A DNA stretch of 64,000 bases from Psychrilyobacter atlanticus DSM 19335 (GTDB lineage Bacteria > Fusobacteriota > Fusobacteriia > Fusobacteriales > Fusobacteriaceae): the NCBI RefSeq assembly GCF_000426625.1, contig NZ_KE384548.1, positions 744,001 through 808,000 on the forward strand. The letters are read 5' to 3'. Each line of letters starts with the position of its first letter. Positions within the stretch are counted from its first letter, which is position 1. Positions 55,117 to 62,853 of this stretch are shown in pieces. A model generated the notes under the pieces. It made no database searches. It saw nothing but the letters and a program-made list of their open reading frames with translations, and was not told where the DNA came from. The position numbers and the translations under genes are program-made.

Positions 55117-55123
55117 GTTGTTT

Positions 55124-55162
55124 AAACTTTAAATATTTATATTTAAAGTTTATTCACCTCCT
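55124..55162 (-). promoter_or_regulatory. Shine-Dalgarno separated from the start codon by a perfect hairpin
   Basis: AGGAGGTG (55162-55155 on the minus strand) lies 38 nt from the ATG at 55116. Between them is a perfect 12-bp inverted repeat with a 4-nt loop (55124-55151). If the hairpin forms, the effective spacing falls to about 10 nt. No closer ribosome site exists. Phage T4 gene 25 is a known case of such a looped spacer. Confidence 0.65.
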
Positions 55163-55181
55163 ATTTTGTTGTCTATATCTG

Positions 55182-55210
55182 AGTATACAACATTAAGTCC
55201 ATGATTTCAA
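55182..55210 (-). promoter_or_regulatory. Promoter of the Fe-type ABC operon
   Basis: TTGAAA (55205-55210), a 17-bp spacer and TATACT (55182-55187) lie on the minus strand. The predicted leader is about 58 nt and contains the structured ribosome-binding region. Confidence 0.75.
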
Positions 55211-55465
55211 CAGTTATTCTTAAATTCGAATAAAAAAATCACAAGAAATTCTAACATTTTAATAAATTTTTTCATAAATTTTAATTTTTCAATAAATTTT
55301 ATCGTAAATTTCTATGTCTAAAAGATAAACTATTATCTCAAGGATCTTAAATTATATAATAGTATTTATCTCAAATTTCTTAATTCACATCGTGAATTTA
55401 TGATACTTTGGTGATACTTTTGTAGTATTTTATTGATTCCACTAAGTAGTATCATTTCCTGGATA
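55211..55465. other. AT-rich intergenic region, no gene seen
   Basis: It contains several near-repeats of ATAAATTTT (55260-55315) and short GATAC/GTATC repeats (55399-55453). No coding frame, RNA gene or Fur-box-like palindrome was recognised. Confidence 0.5.
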
Positions 55466-55503
55466 ATAAAAAAAATAGAATTTCATAAGAAATTCTATTT
55501 TAA
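55466..55503 (-). terminator. Intrinsic terminator of the esterase gene
   Basis: AATAGAATTTC pairs with GAAATTCTATT around a 4-nt loop, followed on the minus strand by a T tract. It overlaps the stop codon. Confidence 0.75.
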
Positions 55504-56520
55504 ATATTTCCAGCTATACTTTAAAAACCTGCCTATATCCTTGGCTATATAATCCCAAGTATGAGTTTCACCTTTATAGATATAAGCTTCAAAAGGAAGG
55601 TTGAATCTTTTTATCCTTCCTACCATGTCTACCCATTGGTGAACCATATAATAAGGCTCTTTATCTTCCGAACCAACTGAAAGATAAAAATGTTTTCCCT
55701 GTTGTTTTGTAGTATCCAATTGTTTTATAAGAGTATAGGGGTCTTCTTTGATAATTCCCTTTCCCCACGATCCGAATATATTAATAAACCTCTCCTTATC
55801 CTGATCTTTAAACAAAAATTCAGGCAAGTAGATAAACTTAACTATTCTCGTTATCCTCTTATTGATAGTAAGTCTTACCAGGCTGACAGCTCCTGCAAAA
55901 CTACCAATCACTTTAAATAACTCCAGATGCTTTAAGCCTAATTTAAAAGCACCATATCCCCCCATAGAAAACCCAGATATCCCGGCATTGTCTACATTAA
56001 ATCTATTTTTAACATCTAACATCAATTCATCTATAAAATATGATTCATATTTTTTATTTTTTACTTTTTTAAAATCACTATACCAAGATTCACCGCAAAA
56101 TCCTGAATTAGGAAGGATAATTATCATCTTCCCTATATCTTTTTTCTCCAGTAGAAGTTCAAAGTTATCCAAAAGCCTTCCTTTTTCTATCCAGTCATGG
56201 GCATTATCCCGTAACCCATGAAGCAAGTAAAGCACTGGATAACTTTTTTCAGGAGTATAAGATTTGGGTACTACTGCTAAATATGCCATCTCTTCATCTA
56301 CGTTTTTACTCTTTATCTTTAAACTCTGAACAATAAAATTTTTACTTTCAAGGGTCAGATCCTCCAAAGATTCCAAATTCTCCTCACTTTTACTTTCAGG
56401 AATGATGTTAACATTCTTATAAGTTATAGTTCTTTTTATCTTGATTTTCATCCTCTGTTTTCTGCTGCCTGTTATAACAAATACTGTATAGAATATAAAT
56501 ATACCTATTAAATAATACAT
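55495..56520 (-). CDS. Membrane-anchored esterase, alpha/beta-hydrolase (EstA/esterase D-like)
   Basis: The 341-residue protein has one N-terminal membrane segment (about 3-18), then an alpha/beta-hydrolase domain. The oxyanion segment Y-P-V-L-Y-L-L-H-G-L-R-D and nucleophile elbow G-F-S-M-G-G-Y-G (Ser near 188) are visible, with a late His in G-E-T-H-T-W-D. This matches the family of feruloyl/acetyl-xylan and mycolyl-type esterases; the substrate is unknown. It is downstream of the potassium channel gene by 17 bp. Confidence 0.87.
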   Translation of the reverse strand: MYYLIGIFIFYTVFVITGSRKQRMKIKIKRTITYKNVNIIPESKSEENLESLEDLTLESKNFIVQSLKIKSKNVDEEMAYLAVVPKSYTPEKSYPVLYLLHGLRDNAHDWIEKGRLLDNFELLLEKKDIGKMIIILPNSGFCGESWYSDFKKVKNKKYESYFIDELMLDVKNRFNVDNAGISGFSMGGYGAFKLGLKHLELFKVIGSFAGAVSLVRLTINKRITRIVKFIYLPEFLFKDQDKERFINIFGSWGKGIIKEDPYTLIKQLDTTKQQGKHFYLSVGSEDKEPYYMVHQWVDMVGRIKRFNLPFEAYIYKGETHTWDYIAKDIGRFLKYSWKYLK

Positions 56521-56537
56521 AAACTCTCCTCAAGTCA

Positions 56538-57548
56538 TTAATTCGAAGCTATCTCTATTAATTTTTTTATTTGATCCTTTGTCCCCAGCACCAATAATTT
56601 TTCATTCTTTCTGAGTAACTCATGGGACATAGGGTTTATCTTCATGATTCCATCCACTTCGTGACCAATAACTATTAGATTGGTTTTAGCAGGTATCTTT
56701 GCTTTCATCAAAGTTGTGTTCTCCAGCTGGGATCCTTTTTTTATCTCAACCAGTTCAAATGTTAATCCCTCTATCTTTGATTTTTTACTAAAAACATCTA
56801 CGAAACTAATTAAATTAGTCTGTGTAGCTGTGGCAATTATTCTATCAGCAGCTATCTCAAAAGGCGAGATTATAAAATCAGCTCCCCCTCTCTTTAATTT
56901 TTTTTCACTGCTTGCATCTACAGCCCTTGTAATCACCTGTATTTTTTCATTCAAATCTTTTGTAGTAAGGGTTAAAAAAAGATTGTCAGCGTCTGTTGAT
57001 AATACCGATATCAATACTTTAGCACTTTTTACATTGGCCTGGAGGAGGGTTTCATCTTTAGTTGCATCTCCTATTACATAGAGTATTTTTTCCCTATATA
57101 TCTCCTTTAGTTTTTCAATAGTCTTTTCATCATTTTCCACAACTACAAAATTTAGATCTTTTTTTAAAAAATCGCTTATAATCTTAGTTCCGGTTCTACC
57201 AGCCCCACATACTATATAGTGGTCATTTAATTTAGCTATTTTTTTATCCATTTTTCTCCACCTCAAATAAGATCTTAGTTCCCCTTCAATAAAAAATTTA
57301 GTAATATTTCCCAATGTATAAACAACTACAGTTATTCCAGAGAATATCAGGATCGATGTAAAGATTTTCCCATTAGGGCTGAGTGCCTGAACCTCTCCAA
57401 ATCCTACTGTAGAAAGGGTAATAGAGGTCATGTATAGTGCATCTATTAAATTGTAGTTTTCTATATATATATATCCAAAAACACCTATAAAAAATATTAA
57501 AAATAATATAATTCCAGGTATCAATATTTTTTTTATTTCAGATTTCAT
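56538..57548 (-). CDS. Potassium channel with RCK (TrkA-N) domain
   Basis: The 336-residue protein has two membrane helices (about 8-28 and 62-85) flanking the selectivity filter T-V-G-F-G-E at 47-52. It continues with an RCK nucleotide-binding domain (V-C-G-A-G-R-T-G near 113) and a C-terminal TrkA-C domain. The filter is F-containing (GFG rather than GYG), which is known in this class. It resembles MthK/YugO-type channels gated by ligand binding. Confidence 0.93.
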   Translation of the reverse strand: MKSEIKKILIPGIILFLIFFIGVFGYIYIENYNLIDALYMTSITLSTVGFGEVQALSPNGKIFTSILIFSGITVVVYTLGNITKFFIEGELRSYLRWRKMDKKIAKLNDHYIVCGAGRTGTKIISDFLKKDLNFVVVENDEKTIEKLKEIYREKILYVIGDATKDETLLQANVKSAKVLISVLSTDADNLFLTLTTKDLNEKIQVITRAVDASSEKKLKRGGADFIISPFEIAADRIIATATQTNLISFVDVFSKKSKIEGLTFELVEIKKGSQLENTTLMKAKIPAKTNLIVIGHEVDGIMKINPMSHELLRKNEKLLVLGTKDQIKKLIEIASN

Positions 57549-57729
57549 CTGTCCTCCACTTTTTCTGCTTTGTAAAGATACATTTTATCACAATATTTTC
57601 TATAATACTATATCTGTAAAACCTTTCAACAATTTAAATTTTAAAGGATTTAATTGACCTCTCCAGTAATATATTCAACAGGAAATAATTATAGTTGAAT
57701 ATTAAGACCTTTTATTACTTATATATAAA

Positions 57730-57758
57730 TTGTAACTTTTTCCTTTATCTATTAAAAT
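57730..57758 (+). promoter_or_regulatory. Promoter of the flavin disulfide oxidoreductase gene
   Basis: TTGTAA (57730-57735), a 17-bp spacer and TAAAAT (57753-57758) lie about 30 bp before the ATG. Confidence 0.5.
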
Positions 57759-57789
57759 AAACTAAAACTTAACACTTGGAGGTAAAACT

Positions 57790-59157
57790 ATGTATGACTT
57801 AATAATAATAGGAGCCGGAGCTGCAGGACTAACCTGTGCATATACAGCTAACGGATTGAGAAAAAAAATTCTCTTAGTAGATAAGGGTTTACCAGGAGGG
57901 ACTTGTACTTGGTCAGGATGTATGCCTAGTAAAGCCCTTATAAACATAGCTAAGGATGTTCATACAGCCAAAAAGTATTCATCTATAGAGGTAGATACTG
58001 CGAAAGTTATGAGAGATGTCAGAGGTGTGATAGACGAGGTCTATTCCCATGAATCTCCAGAAGTCTTAGCTAACGATGGAATAACATTCAAACAAGGAAA
58101 ATCAATTAAACTGATAGAACCAAAAATTGTATCGATAGACGGGGTAGAATATCATGGAAAAAACATAGTTATCTCCACTGGTACTTCTCCATTCATCCCC
58201 CCTTTAGAGGGACTGGATAAGATAGATTACCTGACCAATAAAAACCTTTTTCAATTAGAAAACCTTCCTAAATCCATGATAATTTTAGGTGGAGGAGCTA
58301 TAGGAGTAGAGATGGCTCAATGCTTAAACAGATTGGGGACAAAAGTTCACATAATAGAAAGATCTTCTCGGATTTTTAATCGTGAAAATGAAGAATTAGT
58401 AAATATTTTGTCCAAAACTTTAATAAAAGAAGGAGTCAATATCCATGTCAATACCACTGCTTCCTCTGTGACTCAGAATGAAGGGATCATTACTCTCAAT
58501 GTGGAAACTAATGGAGAAGCAAAAAAAATTGAAGCTGAAGCTCTTCTGGTTTCTATCGGGAGAGTTCCAAATATAGAAGATCTTGGATTGGATGAATTGG
58601 GATTAAAATATAATCGAAAGGGGTTAGAAGTAGACGATTATCTAAGGACAAATATACATAATATCTATGGTGTAGGAGACGTAGCAGGTCCATATCAGTT
58701 TTCACATATGGCTAATTATCAAGGAATTTTGGCAGTTAAAAATATGTTTTTACCTCTGAAAAAAAAGGTGGATTATTCTAATATAAGCTGGTGTACATTT
58801 ACCTCTCCTGAACTGGCATCTCGAGGACTCCCCGATCCAAAGAGAAAGGGAACTAAGATATATTCCTATGGACGGAGTGACTCCGAGAGAACTATAACAA
58901 AAAAAGATGATATTTTTGAGATGAGAGTAGAGACTAACCACAAAAAAGAAATATTAGAAGTAAAACTCTTAGCCGAAAGAGCAGGAGAGATGATCTCCTC
59001 ATTTCAAATAGCAGCAGAAAACCACCTTACTCTGGATAAATTTTCATCGGTTATCTTCCCCCACCCAAGTTATAGCGAAATTTTAGGAAGTTTAGGTAAG
59101 AAAGCATATGTTGATAAATTATTAGAAAACCCACTCATAAATATCTTTACAAAATAA
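57790..59157 (+). CDS. FAD-dependent pyridine nucleotide-disulfide oxidoreductase (dihydrolipoyl dehydrogenase/MerA-like)
   Basis: The 455-residue class I flavoprotein has FAD motif G-A-G-A-A-G at 8-13, redox-active Cys39 and Cys44 (G-G-T-C-T-W-S-G-C-M-P-S-K), NAD motif G-G-G-A-I-G near 172, and the C-terminal H425/E430 pair (P-H-P-S-Y-S-E). This fits dihydrolipoyl dehydrogenase, mercuric-reductase-like or related enzymes. The disulfide has W-S where lipoamide dehydrogenases usually have L-N. No 2-oxoacid dehydrogenase genes are nearby, so the partner is unclear. Confidence 0.88.
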   Translation: MYDLIIIGAGAAGLTCAYTANGLRKKILLVDKGLPGGTCTWSGCMPSKALINIAKDVHTAKKYSSIEVDTAKVMRDVRGVIDEVYSHESPEVLANDGITFKQGKSIKLIEPKIVSIDGVEYHGKNIVISTGTSPFIPPLEGLDKIDYLTNKNLFQLENLPKSMIILGGGAIGVEMAQCLNRLGTKVHIIERSSRIFNRENEELVNILSKTLIKEGVNIHVNTTASSVTQNEGIITLNVETNGEAKKIEAEALLVSIGRVPNIEDLGLDELGLKYNRKGLEVDDYLRTNIHNIYGVGDVAGPYQFSHMANYQGILAVKNMFLPLKKKVDYSNISWCTFTSPELASRGLPDPKRKGTKIYSYGRSDSERTITKKDDIFEMRVETNHKKEILEVKLLAERAGEMISSFQIAAENHLTLDKFSSVIFPHPSYSEILGSLGKKAYVDKLLENPLINIFTK

Positions 59158-59173
59158 ACAAAGATCCTAAAAT

Positions 59174-59202
59174 TTGACATTTCCATATATAAATTATATA
59201 CT
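59174..59202 (+). promoter_or_regulatory. Promoter of the first DAACS symporter gene
   Basis: A perfect TTGACA (59174-59179), a 17-bp spacer and TATACT (59197-59202). The leader of about 85 nt contains an 8-bp hairpin TTTTGCTA/TAGCAAAA at 59242-59265. Confidence 0.75.
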
Positions 59203-59295
59203 ACTTTATAAGTTTAATTATTTATTTATATACTTAAAATCTTTTGCTACGACTGAATAGCAAAATTTAATATTATTTTATGGGAGTGTGGTAGG

Positions 59296-60558
59296 ATGAA
59301 AAAAATGACTTTAACAACAAAAATTTTTATTGGATTAATTAGTGGGATAATATTAGGATTGATTTTATACCCAATGAGAGAGGTTCCCTTTGTAGCAAAT
59401 TACATTATCGGATTTTTCCTAAAACTGGGAGGATCGGTATTTATAAATGCCATTAAGATGATGGTAGTTCCATTGGTCTTTGTTTCGTTGACTGTGGGAA
59501 GTTCAGCCATGGGAGATATTAAAAAATTAGGAAGAATAGGAGTGAAAACTTTAAGCTTTTACCTATTTACTACAGCTGTAGCGATTGTTATAGCCCTTAC
59601 TCTGGCAAATGTAATTAACCCAGGAGCAGGACTGTCCGCTGACAGTATTCAAAAAACTACCAAAACCATCAAAAGTTCAAAACCATTTGTAGATGTACTT
59701 ATTGATATAATACCATCTAACCCTATAGCATCCATGGCTAAAGGAAATATGCTGCAAATTATAGCTTTTGCACTTTTAACAGGGGCTGGATTGACTATCT
59801 TAGGTGATAAAGTCAGCAAAGTAAAAGATCTATTTGACCAAGCCAATGACCTTGTTTTAGAGATGGTTAACCTTATTATGAAAGTTGCTCCATTTGGTGT
59901 GTTTTGTCTTATTGCTAAAACATTTTCATCTCTTGGATATACGGCAATGGTACCGCTGTTAAAATATATGCTTACAGTAGTTGGAGCTTTATTTATCCAC
60001 GGTTTATTCACTTACCAAGGCCTTTTAGTTGCTACGGTTAAGATGAATCCATTGACTTTTTTAAAGAAATTTTTACCTGCTATCTCTGTAGCGTTCTCTA
60101 CATCTAGTAGTGGGGCTACACTTCCTGTTACTTTAGAAACAGTTCAAGAGGAATTTGGAGTATCTAAAAGTGTTAGTTCATTTACAATACCACTAGGAGC
60201 TACTATCAATATGGACGGAACTGCTATCATGCAGGGAGTTGCAGTAGTATTTATTGCTTCTGTATACGGCGTTGATTTAACAATGGGTGACTATATAGCA
60301 GTAATCTTAACAGCTACACTAGCATCTATAGGTACAGCCGGCGTTCCTGGAGTAGGACTGATCATGCTGTCAATGGTATTAACTCAGGTTGGACTACCAA
60401 TCGAAGGAATTGCTCTTATAATGGGTGTAGATAGAATTTTAGATATGACTAGAACAGCTGTAAACATAACAGGAGATGCTGTATGTACTCTAATCATAGC
60501 AAAAACAGAAGGGGAAGAATTGAATATTTCTTCCGATAAAGAAATAGAAATAGTATAG
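59296..60558 (+). CDS. Dicarboxylate/amino acid:cation symporter (DAACS), paralog 1
   Basis: The 420-residue membrane protein has eight helices and two re-entrant loops. The serine-rich loop A-F-S-T-S-S-S-G-A-T-L-P near 271-282 and N-M-D-G-T near 310 bind Na+ and substrate; the second loop lies near A-S-I-G-T-A-G-V-P-G. It imports glutamate, aspartate, serine or dicarboxylates with Na+ or H+. It is closely similar to the second copy at 61481 and shares its GGAGTGTGG ribosome region. Confidence 0.94.
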   Translation: MKKMTLTTKIFIGLISGIILGLILYPMREVPFVANYIIGFFLKLGGSVFINAIKMMVVPLVFVSLTVGSSAMGDIKKLGRIGVKTLSFYLFTTAVAIVIALTLANVINPGAGLSADSIQKTTKTIKSSKPFVDVLIDIIPSNPIASMAKGNMLQIIAFALLTGAGLTILGDKVSKVKDLFDQANDLVLEMVNLIMKVAPFGVFCLIAKTFSSLGYTAMVPLLKYMLTVVGALFIHGLFTYQGLLVATVKMNPLTFLKKFLPAISVAFSTSSSGATLPVTLETVQEEFGVSKSVSSFTIPLGATINMDGTAIMQGVAVVFIASVYGVDLTMGDYIAVILTATLASIGTAGVPGVGLIMLSMVLTQVGLPIEGIALIMGVDRILDMTRTAVNITGDAVCTLIIAKTEGEELNISSDKEIEIV

Positions 60559-60593
60559 TAAATTATTATTAAAATAATTTAAATTACATTAAC

Positions 60594-60631
60594 TAAAAAA
60601 GGGATATTAATAATTAATATCCCTTTTTTTA
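60594..60631 (+). terminator. Intrinsic terminator after DAACS paralog 1
   Basis: GGGATATTAA pairs with TTAATATCCC around a 3-nt loop, followed by seven T. Confidence 0.85.
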
Positions 60632-60751
60632 TTACCCTTTAGCTTTTTTAAGATAGCAAAGTTCCTCTAATCTCTTTCTATATAAAAAATCAATGAATTA
60701 TCGAATATCTATCAAATGAATTATTTCACCATTAATTATAAATTAATTATA

Positions 60752-60780
60752 TTGACATTTTTGATTAAATACTGTAAATT
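60752..60780 (+). promoter_or_regulatory. Promoter of the small orphan gene
   Basis: A perfect TTGACA (60752-60757), a 17-bp spacer and TAAATT (60775-60780) lie 40 bp before the ATG. Confidence 0.6.
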
Positions 60781-60820
60781 TAGGAGGCTATCATAACATT
60801 AATTGAAAAGGAGTACTAAT

Positions 60821-61105
60821 ATGAATGTGCATAATAAGTCGAGTATGATTTATAAAGATTACTCATGGAAAACTTATGCCGAGGGAGATCCAAAAGTAAC
60901 AGGGAAATTAGATTCTACAATATTTGATAAAAAAGAAGGTTATGAGGTCCTTTACCTTATAGAAAAAATGACAGAAATATGGAAATTAGGAGACAGAGGC
61001 AGCAGAAGAAAGATTGAAAAAATGATCTATAAATTTTTGCCATCTGATCTAAAAAAACAGGAAGAGATTAAAAATTGGGTGCGTGATAACTGGGACTATT
61101 ACTAG
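60821..61105 (+). CDS. Hypothetical 94-residue protein
   Basis: I do not recognise this protein. It is small, charged and soluble, with no signal or membrane segment. A lysine-rich helical centre is followed by aromatic residues at the C-terminus (N-W-V-R-D-N-W-D-Y-Y). The ATG at 60821 follows AAGGAG; an in-frame TTG at 60803 overlaps that site and is rejected. It has its own promoter and lies between the two DAACS symporter genes, which may be coincidence. Confidence 0.75.
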   Translation: MNVHNKSSMIYKDYSWKTYAEGDPKVTGKLDSTIFDKKEGYEVLYLIEKMTEIWKLGDRGSRRKIEKMIYKFLPSDLKKQEEIKNWVRDNWDYY

Positions 61106-61120
61106 TATTAAATAAAATTA

Positions 61121-61146
61121 TGGCGGGTACAAGGTATGAAATTTTA
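61121..61146 (-). pseudogene. Possible tRNA 3'-end remnant
   Basis: TGGCGGGTACAAGGTATGAA and the following bases match the 3' end of the tRNA-fMet genes at 48657-49179 (TGGCGGGAGCAAGATTTGAA) at most positions. No other tRNA part is present. It may be a decayed copy or chance similarity. Confidence 0.3.
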
Positions 61147-61480
61147 ACTATAGCTGCTATAATTTTTTTTATGTCTATTAATTGATTTAATATATATTAA
61201 AATATAATTTTTTAAATTTCTTTTTACAATTACTTTAATTCCGTAAAAAATATAAAATATTTATAATTAATTCTTGGAGGTTTAAAAACCTCCTTTTTTT
61301 TATAAAAAAATATTAAACTATTAAAAATTAGGATTCTCTTACCAAACTTATACTTTTTTCATATCAATACAATACTATTTAGATATTTTTATTAATTGTT
61401 GTTTTTTAGTATAATCATACAGTATTAAGTTTGATAGAAATTAACAAAATTACATATAATATCAATAGGAGTGTGGAAGT
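61147..61480. other. Intergenic region before DAACS paralog 2
   Basis: Very AT-rich, with no gene. It contains a terminator at 61276-61301 and candidate -10 hexamers (TATAAT near 61410 and 61455), but no promoter placement stands out. Confidence 0.5.
61276..61301 (+). terminator. Intrinsic terminator downstream of the small orphan gene
   Basis: GGAGGTTTAAAAACCTCC is followed by eight T. It lies about 170 nt after the orphan gene stop. Confidence 0.75.
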
Positions 61481-62737
61481 ATGAAAAAAATGACGTTAAC
61501 AAGTAAAATTTTAATCAGTTTAATAGGTGGAATAATAGTTGGTTTGCTGTTATTTCCCTTAAAGAATATACCATTTGTAGAACACTATATAATTGGATTT
61601 TTCCTTAAATTAGGTGGTTCTGTATTTATTAAATCAATTAAAATGCTGGTAGTTCCCCTAGTATTCATTTCTTTAACAGTGGGAAGTTCTGCAATAGGCG
61701 ATACAAAAAAACTTGGAAGAATTGGAATAAAAACTTTAAGTTTTTATCTATTTACAACAGCTATTGCAATAACTATAGCCCTTGTCTTAGCTAACATAAT
61801 AGACCCAGGAAATGGTTTAGTAATTGAAAATATCAGTAAAAGTGATACTGTTGTCAGCGAATCTAAATCTTTTGTAGATGTCTTAATCGATATTGTGCCA
61901 TCTAACCCTATATCAGCCATGGCAAAGGGAAATATGTTACAAGTAATATTCTTTGCCCTTCTTACAGGTATGGGATTGACTATCTTAGGAGATAAAGTCA
62001 GTAAGATAAAAGATCTATTTGATCAATCTAATGATCTAATTTTAGAATTAGTAAACCTTATTATGCAGTTCGCTCCCATTGGTGTCTTCTGCCTTATTGC
62101 TACAACATTTTCTACACTGGGATATCAAGCTATGATTCCTCTATTTAAATATATAGGAACTACACTTTTAGCACTATTAATCCATGTTTTAATTACATAT
62201 CAAGGCCTTTTATGCCTGGTAGCTAAAATAAATCCAATTGTATTTATAAAAAAATTCATTCCTGCTATCTCTGTAGCATTTTCTACATCAAGCAGTGGAG
62301 CCACTATACCTGTTAACTTAGAGATCCTTAGGGAAAAATTTGGTGTTTCAAAATCTACAAGTTCATTTACAATACCCCTTGGAGCTTCTATTAATATGGA
62401 CGGAACTTCTATTATGCAGGGGGTCGCTGTGGTATTTATAGCTACTGCTTATGGGATTCAATTAGATATGGGTGATTATATGATGGTTATTTTAACTGCT
62501 ACACTGGCATCTATAGGTACAGCAGGTGTTCCAGGAGCTGGTCCAATAATGCTTTCAATGGTCCTTACCCAAGTTGGTCTTCCTATCGAAGGAATAGCTC
62601 TTATCATGGGAGTAGATAGGATAATAGATATGAATAGAACTGCTGTAAACATAACTGGAGACGCTGTCTGCACCCTGATTATTGCCAAAACTGAGGGTGA
62701 AGATATCGGAAAAGAGATTAAAGCAGAATTAATTTAA
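61481..62737 (+). CDS. Dicarboxylate/amino acid:cation symporter (DAACS), paralog 2
   Basis: The 418-residue protein aligns along its full length with paralog 1 with few gaps, including the serine-rich loop A-F-S-T-S-S-S-G-A-T-I-P and N-M-D-G-T. Differences concentrate in the loop near 130-150 and the C-terminal tail. Both copies are intact, so substrate specialisation or dosage is likely rather than decay. It has an AGGAGTGTGG ribosome region and its own terminator. Confidence 0.94.
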   Translation: MKKMTLTSKILISLIGGIIVGLLLFPLKNIPFVEHYIIGFFLKLGGSVFIKSIKMLVVPLVFISLTVGSSAIGDTKKLGRIGIKTLSFYLFTTAIAITIALVLANIIDPGNGLVIENISKSDTVVSESKSFVDVLIDIVPSNPISAMAKGNMLQVIFFALLTGMGLTILGDKVSKIKDLFDQSNDLILELVNLIMQFAPIGVFCLIATTFSTLGYQAMIPLFKYIGTTLLALLIHVLITYQGLLCLVAKINPIVFIKKFIPAISVAFSTSSSGATIPVNLEILREKFGVSKSTSSFTIPLGASINMDGTSIMQGVAVVFIATAYGIQLDMGDYMMVILTATLASIGTAGVPGAGPIMLSMVLTQVGLPIEGIALIMGVDRIIDMNRTAVNITGDAVCTLIIAKTEGEDIGKEIKAELI

Positions 62738-62749
62738 AGGAAATTTCAT

Positions 62750-62803
62750 AAAAAAAGCCAATTTATTAAGTAGTAACTTTACTTTAGAATTGGCTTTTTT
62801 TAT
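62750..62803 (+). terminator. Intrinsic terminator after DAACS paralog 2
   Basis: AAAAAGCCAATT pairs with AATTGGCTTTTT across a 24-nt loop, followed by T. Confidence 0.7.
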
Positions 62804-62853
62804 TATTTCAAAATTCATACAACTACATGTTATTTTCATTGAAGGAGGTTATT

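Noticed and set aside
55211-55465. Fur-box regulation of the Fe-type ABC operon
   Set aside because: No palindrome close to the Fur consensus was found around the promoter at 55182-55210.
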